Source: Nemertoderma westbladi (Eukaryota; Xenacoelomorpha; Nemertodermatida; Nemertodermatidae). From it: a stretch of 52,741 bases of DNA. The translations under genes and the position numbers were made by a program. Shown piece after piece: positions 1-10,169 of this stretch; the first letter of the stretch is position 1, and each line of letters opens with the position of its first letter. The DNA lies in the NCBI GenBank assembly GCA_032718475.1, contig JAUCBJ010006837.1, forward strand, positions 1 through 52,741, read 5' to 3'. The notes below the pieces were generated by a model. It worked only from the letters and a program-made list of their open reading frames with translations, was not told the DNA's origin and ran no database searches.

Positions 1-119
1 TGAATGATCGCGCACAGATTGGTTTCGACTAGTGTAGTGAATCAGATACTTGTCCTAGGCTAAAAAGCGATTTAATATCTAGAAGACATCTTAATTTGGC
101 GGATTAAACTGCCAAAGGT

Positions 120-900
120 CTGAAAGCGCGAACAGCTTAAATGTAAATTACAAGTAGCTCAGAATAAAGTAGTACGATTTATTAAAGACTACAAACCTAG
201 GCACCACCTAACTCCAGATGACTTTTCTGAATCTGGACTACTTAACTTAGATAGTAGAGTTAAGCAGCTACGCCTTAACCATGTGCATAAAGTGTATAAT
301 GGTAAATGTCCCAATTACCTAAAACAAAAATTCAACAGAGTACGCGATACACACTCTTACAGTACCAGAGCTAGTGCTTCAAACTTCTACCTCCCGAATT
401 GTAAATCCTTTGAATCTGATACTTTCTTTTTTAACGGCATAAAAAATTGGAACGCTCTGCCTAATGAAATTAAAAACCTAAATAATCAACATTCTTTTAA
501 ATCTGCAGTTAAATCTCATCTCCGTGTGCAATGTAAAAATAGGTACAATAGACCTACAGTAAGTTATTAGTTTATTAATTATTTACTATTTATACTGTAA
601 TTACGTTTTATAATAAATTGATCTGTACATTACATCTTTATCGTTGAGTCGGGCATTGTCACGCTCTCGGTAAAGTTGTACATGTACATAGTGTAATTAC
701 GTTTTATATTGGTTTTAGGTTAGCGTAGTGTAATATTGTATTTGTAACCAAGTAACATAAAGGACCCCCTTGGAAATAAGCTGCAAAGCTTTAGGGGTAA
801 TCCTATATGTTATGTTGGACAATACCTTTATACCGGTACATTGTTTGGTGTATTTGTTATTGTTTTTACATAATGTATAAATAAATCTATCTATCTATCC
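120..900 (+). mobile_element. 5'-truncated non-LTR retrotransposon (LINE-alpha), C-terminus and 3' UTR
   Basis: From about 150 to 570 one frame encodes the C-terminal end of a LINE reverse-transcriptase protein. It shows the usual tail pattern of this group: a basic RFIKDYKPRHH segment, then HVHKVYNGKCPNYLK, then FFFNGIKNWNALPNEIKN, with a stop at 568-570. The polymerase domain itself is missing, so this is a dead 5'-truncated copy. The 3' UTR runs to 900 and ends in a short (ATCT)n tail at about 884-899, the kind of simple-repeat 3' end seen in CR1/Jockey-group LINEs. A GC-rich hairpin sits at 762-803. The last 150 bp recur in inverted orientation at 2859-3025. Clade assignment is a guess; the LINE nature is fairly secure. 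Confidence 0.8.
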
Positions 901-944
901 ATTGTTTACGTTTAATTGACTCTGTCGCCTCCTCGGATTATGGA

Positions 945-1072
945 TTAGGAATCCGGCCGGGTTTCGTAGATTCCGCCATCGTTCAGCAGTTCAGTGCTTT
1001 TAATCAAAGCCAGAATTCCGGCACCGGCACCACGACCAACGATTTCGGAAGTAACAGACTCCGTCAACAACA
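945..1072 (-). other. Possible terminal coding exon, unidentified
   Basis: On the minus strand 1072-945 reads as an open, GC-rich, codon-like stretch containing SEIVGRGAGAGILALIK and ending in a TAA stop at 947-945. It is preceded by a pyrimidine-containing sequence and an AG (1074-1073) that could act as a 3' splice site. The glycine-rich GRGAGAG is suggestive of a nucleotide- or phosphate-binding loop but I do not recognise the family. No partner exon was found. It could equally be a coding fragment captured by a transposon. Confidence 0.25.
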
Positions 1073-1079
1073 CTCGGGG

Positions 1080-2560
1080 TTTAAAAAATACAACTATTAT
1101 CGGCAACTTGTAACTGGGCGATCATCTATCTGATAGTTGAAAAGACTGTCTGACAGTTGGTATCAGACTATCTGATAGTTAGCGCCCCATGGGTAAATCC
1201 TTACCCCATGGGCCGTTACCTCTCTGACTGACAGCGCAACAGCCCCTATAGCACTAATTGGCTGCTCCCATAGATGCTTTAGGCATTGTATTGGTACGCA
1301 ATGCATATTGTCAGAGCGACCGCCCAGTCTGCCAAAATCTATTATGTAATCAAATGGTACCACAAGCCAAGCAAAGCCTCCGACAGTTCTTTCCGGCTCT
1401 GCACCTGTTTGTTTGAAGGTCGACGTCCGTGGGTCGCTACTCGCTAGCTGTGATTGATAGCTTAAACTGGGTGCCGCTTTGCCAGAAGGCGGTACACATC
1501 AATTGAATATCAGGCAAACATTTAAAATATGCTCAAATATAAACGCCAGGGACAGGGGATATTTTAATATCTCTATTAAGTTAAAACAACACAAGAGTGT
1601 AGCCGTTCTATCGTACTTGAAAGTCGAAAGCCTTTCTTCGTTTTTAAGAAGGAATTCTCGCGCTCTCGTCACCGTAGTTATCATATTAAACAGTTAAGGT
1701 AGTACGGGTTGACCTCAGGTGACTAATGAAATGAATGACAAAAGTATTACAAAGCTTTTCTCCCAACAGGGCTTCTTCCTTCAGGTCATTGTAATGAAAC
1801 TGCGTCTGCCAAAACACAGAAAAACTGCAGCGCAGTTTCTCTTATATTAATTGTTAATGTCGCCGTAAATTCAATTTGTATACTTGCGACCGAAAACCCA
1901 TCCCATAATCACCTCAGGAATCTCAATGTGATAAATTAATGGGAATAGCTTCGAGGCAATAAACTGGCCAGCCCACAAGTATCACTTTGTTGCCCGCATG
2001 ATATTGTTCCCCGAGAATGCCTCTGCCTCTCAGTTAACTTACCACGAGCTGTCAATCACGAATACCTCGGAGTTTATTTTCTCAAAGAATTTAAAGTGCC
2101 GCTAACTACCTAAAAGTGACATTTCTCAAAGAGTTCAAAGAATTCAAAGTGCCTAAAAGCAGGAAATCACTTTGAGATTCCCAACTAAAAGTGTCTACAA
2201 GAATTCAAAGCGGCCGTTGGGAGTAATGTAATGACTTTTAGACACTTTTAGAAAAACTTTGAGAAAATCTCAAAGAACAGATGCACTTTGAGACCCCGAC
2301 TGTAGTTCGGCGTTGCTCCGGTGCTAATAAGCACAAGCGAACTGCACGTTGTGGAATATGGTTTGAGAAGAGTCGATTCGTGGAGTGAATGTTGGCATAA
2401 CAAACGCCACCAACCCGTGGTCTGCTACCAATGGAACAGGGACCTACATACATGAAACCGTCAACCATTACGGTAGAGTGGGTGAGTGCGACAGGCACCC
2501 ACACTCAACGTATACGTTGAGTGGCAACATATATGTACATGCAACATACATATGATTACA
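1080..2560. other. Gene-free stretch
   Basis: No credible gene. At 1090-1180 short tandem echoes of CTATCTGATAGTTG occur. At 1186-1212 there is a hairpin built on CCCATGGG. At 2090-2290 there is an A/G-rich stretch with repeated AATTCAAAGTGCCTAAAAG-like words and a weak inverted repeat around CTAAAAGTGTCTA. The short ORFs here have no recognisable domain. Confidence 0.5.
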
Positions 2561-2571
2561 ACATATACGTC

Positions 2572-2579
2572 TATATATA
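2572..2579 (+). promoter_or_regulatory. Possible TATA box upstream of the orphan histone-type stem-loops
   Basis: TATATATA lies about 200 bp upstream of the first histone-type 3' stem-loop, with an initiator-like GTCAGTCATCC about 30 bp downstream (near 2607-2617). Between them the only ATG frame of note is an 18-codon ORF starting at about 2626. The arrangement resembles a very short replication-dependent histone-style transcription unit, but this is inference from motif spacing only. Confidence 0.3.
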
Positions 2580-2779
2580 GAGTCGATGTGGGACCACTTA
2601 AAGACGTCAGTCATCCGCAATAAGAAATGCACAACCACAACTTATTTCTTGCCAACGGGCAGAATTTCGGTGGAGACTTTTAAATCTCGACCAACCTTTT
2701 CAAATCTCCTTGCACTTTTCAACCATTACTATCATTGCTGAATGTCTATACTGTACCTTATACCTTAACCAACCTAAAC

Positions 2780-2795
2780 GGCCCTTTTCAGGGCC
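2780..2795 (+). terminator. Histone-type mRNA 3' stem-loop, copy 1
   Basis: GGCCCTTTTCAGGGCC matches the canonical metazoan replication-dependent histone 3'-end stem-loop: a 6-bp GGCCCT/AGGGCC stem, a TTTC loop, AAAC before it and AAC after it. In histone mRNAs this hairpin binds SLBP and directs U7-dependent cleavage instead of polyadenylation. No histone H1, H2A, H2B, H3 or H4 coding sequence is visible nearby on either strand, and no obvious purine-rich downstream element follows, so it is an orphan signal. Confidence 0.7.
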
Positions 2796-2829
2796 AACTA
2801 ATGTACGACCTGACTTAAACAACCCAAAC

Positions 2830-2845
2830 GGCCCTTTTCAGGGCC
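2830..2845 (+). terminator. Histone-type mRNA 3' stem-loop, copy 2
   Basis: A second perfect GGCCCTTTTCAGGGCC lies exactly 50 bp after the first. The flanks (AACCYAAAC before, AAC after) are also repeated, so a 50-bp unit has been duplicated in tandem. It directly abuts the inverted LINE-alpha 3' end that follows. Confidence 0.7.
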
Positions 2846-2858
2846 AACATGTACGGTA

Positions 2859-3025
2859 GAATAGATAGATAGATTTATTTATACATTATGTAAAAACAAT
2901 AACAAATACACCAAACAATGTACCGGTATAAAGGTATTGTCCAACATAACATATAGGATTACCCCTAAAGCTTAGCAGCTTATTTCCAAAGGGGTCGTTT
3001 ATGTTACTTCTGTTACTTGGTAGAA
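2859..3025 (-). mobile_element. Inverted copy of the LINE-alpha 3' UTR
   Basis: Starting from a (GATA)n tract at about 2860-2874, this stretch is the reverse complement of 735-900: the same TTTATTTATACATTATG end, the ACCGGTATAAAGGTATTG segment and the GGATTACCCCTAAAGCTT hairpin arm. Only the 3' UTR is present, so it is a severely 5'-truncated LINE insertion in opposite orientation to the copy at 120-900. Confidence 0.8.
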
Positions 3026-3316
3026 TGTAATTAAGATTACGTACGCGCACAGTAAATAGTAATTAAACTAATAGATTAAGCTAAAATATTACATAATTGA
3101 GCTAGTAAATATAGATTACATTAAAATAATACATTACCTTCTAAGAACTTAATAAATAATACCCATGCAATCCGCAAGGTGGTGCACAATACTGCTGTAC
3201 CGGTACCTGTACCATTATTTATCTTTAGGATTGTTTCAGTGTTTGGCGGCGAGTGTCGTTCAAACGTAGGCCTACTACAGTTCTACAGTACTAATACCGA
3301 GTAGCGATTATGCAAA

Positions 3317-3395
3317 AAATTTCCCTATGCCTATAGGGAAATAAAAGTTTCCCTATAGGGAAATTTTAAAATTTCCCTATTGGGCAAATTTCCCA
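3317..3395. repeat. Cluster of TTTCCCTATAGGGAAA palindromes
   Basis: Variants of the 16-bp palindrome TTTCCCTATAGGGAAA recur within about 80 bp (one perfect copy near 3348-3363, with diverged or half copies on both sides), just before the LINE-beta insertion. Function unknown. Confidence 0.6.
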
Positions 3396-3430
3396 GACTG
3401 TATTGAGGTGGATAACAAACTATATTTTAA

Positions 3431-5600
3431 GAACCTCGTGCTGACTGCGAGCGGGAAATCCGGATTCTCAGTTCTGGAAACACAAATGCGATCTTTCGGT
3501 ACCTGAAGAAAAAGAACTCCAACAGATCGGACATTGGCCCCCTGAAATACAAAGGTGAAACAGTAATTGATGACAAAACTAAGGCTACCATTTTTTCCTC
3601 TGTCTTTTCAGAAAATTTTACCCCTGACAATAATGTGCCTTTAAATTTTAACCGCAAAGTAGGCCTACCCTATAATGTTAATTTATCTTCTGTTGATTTT
3701 AATCCTGTAAATGTTTTAACTTTTTTACATAAACTAGCTCCGAAACACAGTTCCACCCCGGACGGGTTCCCGGCTATTCTATTTTCTAAACTAGTTTGTA
3801 CCATAGCAGCGCCCTTATCAGTTATTTTCCGTGTCTCTTTTGAATCGCACGCCCTTCCATCTGTTTGGCTCACTGCCTAGTGCCTACATTATACCTGTAT
3901 TTAAAAAGGGCGATTCATCAGACCCTTATAATTACAGACCTATCTTCCTCACGTGCATAACCTGTAAGATAATGGAAATGGTAATTAAAGATGCTTTGAT
4001 AAATTACCTGTTAACAAACAAATTAATTACCCGGGCACAACACGGTTTTTTAAAGAGAAAAAGTACATGTACACAATTATTAGATTGTCTTTCCGATTGG
4101 TGCAAACTTATAAGCGTAAAAATGTTGATGTAATATATGTAGATTTCTCTAAAGCGTTCGATTCTGTCGTACATAGTAAACTTCTGTGTAAATTATCGGG
4201 GTATGGTGTTTGTGGGAGTCTATTAGATTGGTTTAAAGCATTTTTATCCAACAGATCTCAGCAAGTTTTGGTGGGCAATATGTTTTCACAGGTTTGTGCA
4301 GTTATCTCTGGTACGCCGCAAGGCAGTGTTATCGGACCTTTACTTTTTATGTTATTTATCAACGACTTACCTGACCTTCTTTTACCAGTTAGTGCCAAGT
4401 TATATGCTGATGATGTGAAAATATATTCCTCCTCTGATCAGCGAAATTCTATTGTCACTGCTCTTCGGCAACTGGAGACTTGGGCGTCAGAATGCCAGCT
4501 AAACTTAGCTGCTCATAAATGTTTTGCGGTTTACATTGGTGCGACTAATCCTAAGCATATATATTTTTTAAACAGTGCTGTGCTTAAATCTGAATCCTCC
4601 TGTAAAGATCTTGGCCTTTTAATTGCCCCTGATCTCAAGTTTAATATTTACTGCAAGGCTCAGGTTGCGAAAGCCTTTAGAGTAATTAACATGCTTTTTA
4701 GAAACATTGTCTCCACAAACAAGTCGGCTTTACTAACAGCATATAAATCTATGGTGCGTCCTCTACTTGAATATTGTACCCCTGTGTGGTCTCCGTTTAC
4801 AAAGAGATTTATAAACCTCGTGGAACGTGTACAACGGTACTTCTGTAGGCGACTCTTTCTTAGGTGCAATCTGTCCCCCGCTACTTATATTGATCGCTTA
4901 CATTTTTTGAATTTGCAGCCGCTAGAGGTACGTAGACATGTTTTCGATTTAAAGATGGTCTACCGTATAAAACACGGACTTGTAGATCTTGAGAGCGCCC
5001 AGTACTTTTCTGAGCCGCCTCGTTCAGGTCTGAGAGGCCACAACCAAAAGCTTTTTGTACCTCGCTGTCGGCTGCAGATATACAAACATTATTTTTCAAA
5101 TCGTGTTGTGCCGCTTTGGAACTCCTTGCCGTCTGAAACTGTTGGTGCAAAATCAATTTCAATATTTTCTCATTTGCTACTTGATTTCGATTTTATGCCT
5201 TTCTGTAACTTTGATATCTGATATTATTACTTTATCTGATATAATTTAATTATTGTTCATATCATCCATGGTCCAAATTTTAGTTTTACTTATACCCAAT
5301 TTCATACCGTCCGTGAGTGTAGCTGAAATGATTTTATTTCTGAAAATTTTTATAAATCCGTTTTTCTTCAAAATTGTTATTGCTGTTTTTACATGTGTTT
5401 TCATTGTATCGTCCGAAATTCTACATCCTACTGTATGTATACTCATAAATCTAATCTACTGTATGTATAGTGAACTTTAAACCTACACTGTAAGTGCCTG
5501 GTGCCTAGTGGTGGTCTCCCTCTAACGTGTTTTATTTGTTTGTATAAATTGTTGTATTTTTTACCATTAAAGAGCGCTAATAATAATAATAATAATAACC
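3431..5600 (+). mobile_element. LINE-beta: non-LTR retrotransposon with a nearly intact reverse transcriptase
   Basis: A single LINE protein is readable from 3431 to the stop at 5221, starting 5' of the RT domain. RT motifs appear in order: VFKKGDSSDPYNYRPI, DVIYVDFSKAFDSV, SGTPQGSVIGPLLF and the catalytic YADDVKIY, then the thumb and a C-terminal RSGLRGHNQKLFVPR / RVVPLWNSLPSE tail. Two frame breaks exist: a 7-bp micro-duplication (TGCCTAG/TGCCTAC) at about 3878-3890, and a 1-bp loss near the A-run at about 4120 that returns to the original frame. There is no endonuclease domain, so the copy is 5'-truncated. The 3' UTR ends in (TAA)n at about 5577-5597. Motif style fits the CR1/L2/Jockey group. 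Recent but inactive. Confidence 0.88.
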
Positions 5601-5689
5601 ATATTGATTCTATCAGTCTATTACCGGTACAAAAAATGATATAAAGCAGTAAAGTTATTAACTGTCTATTTAGGTGCTTTGTTACTGAC

Positions 5690-6060
5690 AATTGTGATGC
5701 TATTTTATTTGCCTATGAGATTTATGCCCGGCCAATATTAGAATACGCGGTAGTGCTGTAGTGGTAGTGCTCCTGTTTGGAACCCATTTATCTGTTTATC
5801 AAAACTCCACCAGTCCACCCTTTTTTGGACTTACCGATAAGCTGGAATCTGTGCAACGGTATTTTACACGCAGATTATTTAAAAGGTGCAATCTTGATAT
5901 ACATTTCCGAATACCAGTCGCGTTTGGTGTACCAAATTAGAATCTCTCGACAGCTCGAACTACGGCATCTGCATATTGATTTAATTACTGTGTATAAAAT
6001 TTTTCACGGTCACATTTCTATCTGTCTAGTCTATGGATATTGCAGTATTGATAGCCTCTT
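5690..6060 (+). mobile_element. Decayed LINE fragment (RT thumb region)
   Basis: Several frames give pieces of a LINE C-terminal region related to LINE-beta: an ARPILEYA block followed by VWNP, a YFTRRLFKRCNLD block and a YKIFHGH block. Stops and frameshifts interrupt them throughout. It corresponds to the region after the catalytic YADD in LINE-beta and is too decayed to assign strictly. Confidence 0.6.
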
Positions 6061-6144
6061 CCAGAGATCCAAAATGTCATCCCTCCGGCTGTCCGGGCAG
6101 CCGGGGCCACCAATATAAACATGTAAACTACACCGGTCAGCCTA

Positions 6145-6350
6145 TACACCCAACTACACCCAACTTTCACCCAACTACACCCAACTTTCACCCAACTACA
6201 CCCAACTACACCCAACTACACCCAACTACACCCAACTTTCACCCAACTACACCCAACTACACCCAACTTTCACCCGCAACTACACCCAACTTTCACCCAA
6301 CTACACCCAACTTTCAGCCAACTACACCCACACAGTTCCACCCCACTACA
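6145..6350 (+). repeat. Minisatellite, unit CACCCAACTACACCCAACTTT, left arm
   Basis: About 200 bp of tandem units of about 10 and 21 bp (CACCCAACTA / CACCCAACTTT). The inverted equivalent lies at about 10015-10155 in the right arm. The frame is open because the unit lacks stops (HPTTPNF repeats), but this is not a gene. Confidence 0.9.
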
Positions 6351-7613
6351 CCCAACTTCCACTGCACTTCCACTTCCACTCTGCATCCAACTTACACAAA
6401 ACTATACCTACTGTATGGCACCAAACTTCCACAAATTACAATATGTACAGTAACCAACTCTTCGAGGAATTGCTGAGATATGAGCTTTTAAATGTTTCAT
6501 GTACTGTATGTTGCCCCCACTGCTGAGCAATTATGAAAATAACAAACTAACGTTTTATATTTATTGCAGGTTGGTTCTAGAATAATTGATGAATTTAGCA
6601 ATAAATAAACAAAGGAGAGACGCAGAGACTATTGACGAACGATCCAAGCTACAGTATAAAACTAAACTGGCGCTATGGGATTGTGGTGAAAATGAAAACG
6701 GTATTGATACACAGGAGGGTCACCGTCACAGCCTTAACGACGAAATCGCATTGGAAACTTCTGTTATGGGAATAGCAATGCAGATAATTCGTACAAAGTT
6801 AATGGACATAAGTTCTATATTATACAGTATGTTTAATGCAATTATAATAATGTAATTATCCTTTATGTATCATAGAATACAAGAAAAAGAACTGTAACAT
6901 TATTTTCAGCAGCTTTATTTTAATCTTGGGCCCATGTAAACACTTTCTGCCGTTATATATTTAACTTTGCAGTTGCCCCCATGTGAAGAATCCCAGGTTT
7001 TCATTAAAATCACAGGTTACAAAAGGGCTGAATCTAACCAAAACAATAAACGAAATTTAGCCGTATCAAAACGAAACGTATCAAAAAGATAAATTAAAAA
7101 AAATAAAAAATCTTCATACATAAAATTCCAATAAAATGTCGACCGAAAAGTTAAATCCTGGTATTATTCACATGGACGAACTTTATGGCCTTTATATTAA
7201 TTAATTTTTAACGAAACAACAGCAATAATTTTAGAACATTTTACATTTTTGATAAACTAAAAGGGGATCTGGTAAGATCTGTACAGGTCAAGGGAATTTC
7301 TGCAAGGAACTTATTATGATCTTCACATACAGGCGATGCCAGAATGGACAAGATCTCACAGTATGAGAATCGATAAGATCGTTATACATTACAGATCTTA
7401 CAGTAGTAGAAATAATAATTCATCACACTAGGGTAGAGAATTGCAGACGTTGATCAACGTAATCATATAGACGCGGCTTGGGGTCTCTAGTACATACTGT
7501 ACAGTATATGTACAGTAGGATATGACAATATTCAGCTTATTTTATTACAAACAACGAAATGGGAGAAGTGTATTTAATCTTTCAGACATTCCACCCATTC
7601 GAAAATCCTCACG

Positions 7614-8155
7614 TGATCAACATTGAGGTTTCCAAACTAATGTGTGCATTGTACTTGACACAATGAACCCGGCGTAGCATTCTTGTGAATGTGCCATCCA
7701 GAGATTTGGTGTCCTCAGCAGTTAGAGCCCAGCATGGACTCCCGTAGAGGAGTACTGGAACTACTGCTGCTCTAAATAATCGGACCTTGAGTTTCCGATT
7801 AATTCTCGGTAACTTCCAAATCCTGGAAAGCCTATTTAAGGCTGCCCATGCCTTTCCCTTACGTATTCGAAGGTCCTCATCTGACTTCCGGATCCATGAT
7901 CCCAGGTAACAGAAGTTGTCCACATGCTCAAGCATACCATCCTTTGAGATTATGCTCATCCGATCAGAGACTTGCTGAGGACTTTCAAAGTTAACTGTCA
8001 AAATTGTGGTCTTTCTGGAGGTAATAAAAAGACCAAAACTAGAAGCAGAATGTTCTAATGAGCTGAGGAGCCGTTGGGCTCCCTCTAATGATTCTGAGAG
8101 TACTCCTAAGTCATCAGCAAATTCTATCTGATCAACATTGAGGTTTCCAAGCTAA
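7614..8155 (-). mobile_element. LINE-B reverse transcriptase fragment between 27-bp direct repeats
   Basis: On the minus strand 8128-7641 encodes part of a LINE protein: ESPQQVSDRMSIISKDGMLEH, then FCYLGSWIRKSDEDLRIRKG, then VVPVLLYGSPCWALTAEDTK. It closely matches the longer copy at 42524-42990. The fragment is truncated at both ends: it starts just after the catalytic FADD region and stops before the family's C-terminus. A 27-bp direct repeat flanks it (7614-7640 and 8129-8155, one mismatch) and looks like a target-site duplication. Confidence 0.85.
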
Positions 8156-8419
8156 ATTCTCACATGTGAATGAATAATATGTCACACACTTTAGGTATGT
8201 TGCTACATAGTCGGATCCCAAGTGGGGTTTCTCATCGGGCTTTAATGTGGATCAGTTGGCGAAAATCTTCAAAAGTTACTTACGAATGAATTTTTCGTTA
8301 CAGACAGACAAGCGGACAGAACGACCTACTGGAGATGAAATTTTGCCCTATTTTTACTAATTGCAATTGTGCGCTAAGGCTTGCCCTGACTGCGTGACTC
8401 GTCCCACAGAGCACCAAAC

Positions 8420-8640
8420 TCTCCAACCAACTACACTCAACTTTGACTCACTTTCACCCAACTACACTCCACTTCCACCCAACTACACCCAACTTTCAAC
8501 CAACTACCCCCAACAACACCCAACTTTCACCCAACTACACCCAATTCTCCACCCAACTACACCCAACTATCACCCAACTACAGTACACTCAACATTGTCT
8601 CACTTCCACCCAACTACACTTACCTTTCACCACTTTCTCG
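8420..8640 (+). repeat. Internal copy of the CACCCAACTACAC minisatellite
   Basis: A third, more diverged block of the same repeat as in the two arms of the foldback element, in the orientation of the left arm. Its flanks do not match the arms, so it is either an older internal duplication or the arm of a second, eroded element. Confidence 0.8.
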
Positions 8641-8958
8641 CAGGTCAGGATTTTTGAAAATAAAAAATTATAAAGCAAATTATAAAATTGTCAAAAACCA
8701 TACAAATCCTAATCTACGTCGCTTTTTGGATGTGAAGATGAGTAGGACATACAGTACAATATATCTAATGTTTAGTTCTGAGGCATAACAGCGAGAACAT
8801 GCGAGCCACGTAGTAAAGGCGAGCCTTAACGCACTATGATAATTAGTAAATACTGGAAAATTTATTTCGAGTTATTATCATATTCGAGTTAGTGAAATAT
8901 TGAAACGAGGGACCGAAGTGAGATAAAAGTACATTATACACTACAGTATAATACGTTG

Positions 8959-9088
8959 TTTTATTGTTAAATTTCTTGATTACTTAACGCTCGTCTATGG
9001 ACGAGCCGCAAATAATCCATCTATCTACTATATTTACGGCTTGTCCAAGGACAAGCGTTAAGTAATTCAGAAATTTAACAATAAAATA
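8959..9088. mobile_element. 130-bp hairpin (MITE-like) element
   Basis: Two arms of about 45 bp form an inverted repeat. Both outer ends read TTTTATTGTTAAATTTCT (on opposite strands) and both run inward through ATTACTTAACGC. Each arm ends in its own mini-hairpin: GCTCGTC/GACGAGC on the left and GCTTGTCC/GGACAAGC on the right. There is no coding capacity. Confidence 0.65.
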
Positions 9089-10169
9089 TTATAATTATCC
9101 TTTGTATCATATTACAAGAAAGATTGTAACATACAGTAGTCTTTATTTTCAACAGTTTTATTCTAAACTTCGTGGCCTTTATATTAATTTGATCTTATCT
9201 TTCGTTTATTATTTTGGTTCCATGAGAAATTTATTATTCGCCTATATTATACAGAAAGTACTTTATTTGCTAACCATTAAGATTGGATCAGGGAGCCAAA
9301 TGGAGTGTAAACTTGAGACATGTAAAATGTAATGAGAAATGTAAAAAGTTCTAAAATTATTTCTGTTGTTTCGTTAAAAATTAATTAATACAGTATAAAG
9401 GCCATAAAGTTTAAGATAAAGAAGCTGAAAATAATGTTACAGTTTATTTTCTTGTATTTTATGATACATAAAGGATAATTACATTATTATAATTGCATTA
9501 AACATACTGTATAATATAGAACTTATGTCCATTAACTTTGTACGAATTATCTGCATTGCTATTCCCACAGCAGAAGTTTCCAATAATGCGATTTCGTCGT
9601 TAAGGCTGTGACGGTGACCCTCCTGTGTATCAATACCGTTTTCATTTTCACCGCAATCCCACAGCGCCAGTTTAGTTTGTACTGTAGCTTAGTTTGGAGT
9701 TTTGATGCGTGGTATGTGTAGACATCTATAGGTATCTGGATCGTTCGTCAATAGTCTCTGTGTCTCTCCTTTGTATATTTATTGCTAAATTCATCAATTA
9801 TTCTAGAATCAACCTGCAATAAAAATAAAATGTTAGTTAGTTATTTTCATAATTGCAGGGCAGTGATGGCAAAATACAGCACGAGTACATGCAACTTTTA
9901 AAAGTTCATATCTCAGCAATTCTTCAAAGAAGTTCAGAGTTTGTTACTGTACATATTGTAATTTGTGGAAGATAGGTGCCATACAGTATAGTTTGGTGTA
10001 AGTTGGATGCTGTTGTGTTGAAGTTGGGTGTAGTTGGTGAAAGTTGGGTGTAGTTGGGTGGTAGTTGGGTGAAAGTTGGGTGTAGTTGGGTAAAAGTTGG
10101 GTGTAGTTGGGTGTAGTTGGGTGTAGTTGGGTGAAAGTTGGGTGTAGTTGGGTGATTAGGCTGACCCTG

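Larger units (their letters stand above)
6136..10166. mobile_element. Large foldback-type element with minisatellite-bearing inverted arms
   Basis: The ends are inverted copies beginning GGTCAGCCTA (6136 on the left; 10166 reading inward on the right), followed at once by CACCCAACTACACCCAACTTT tandem units, then by about 500 bp of unique arm sequence. The unique arm at about 6420-6930 matches the reverse complement of about 9405-9960, and a further inner piece at 7175-7245 matches 9340-9410. Long inverted arms with subterminal tandem repeats are the hallmark of Foldback/Galileo-like elements (established for those families; assignment here is inference). There is no transposase ORF. The interior holds a LINE fragment (7641-8128), a third minisatellite block (8420-8640) and a hairpin element (8959-9088). 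I could not see a target-site duplication. Confidence 0.7.

Noticed and set aside
6033-6476. Pro/Thr-rich ORF with HPTTPNF repeats
   Set aside because: It is the minisatellite of the foldback arm read through; no start context or domain supports a gene.
6586-6855. 89-residue ORF in the left arm of the foldback element
   Set aside because: The inverted copy in the right arm has indels that break the frame, and no domain is recognisable.
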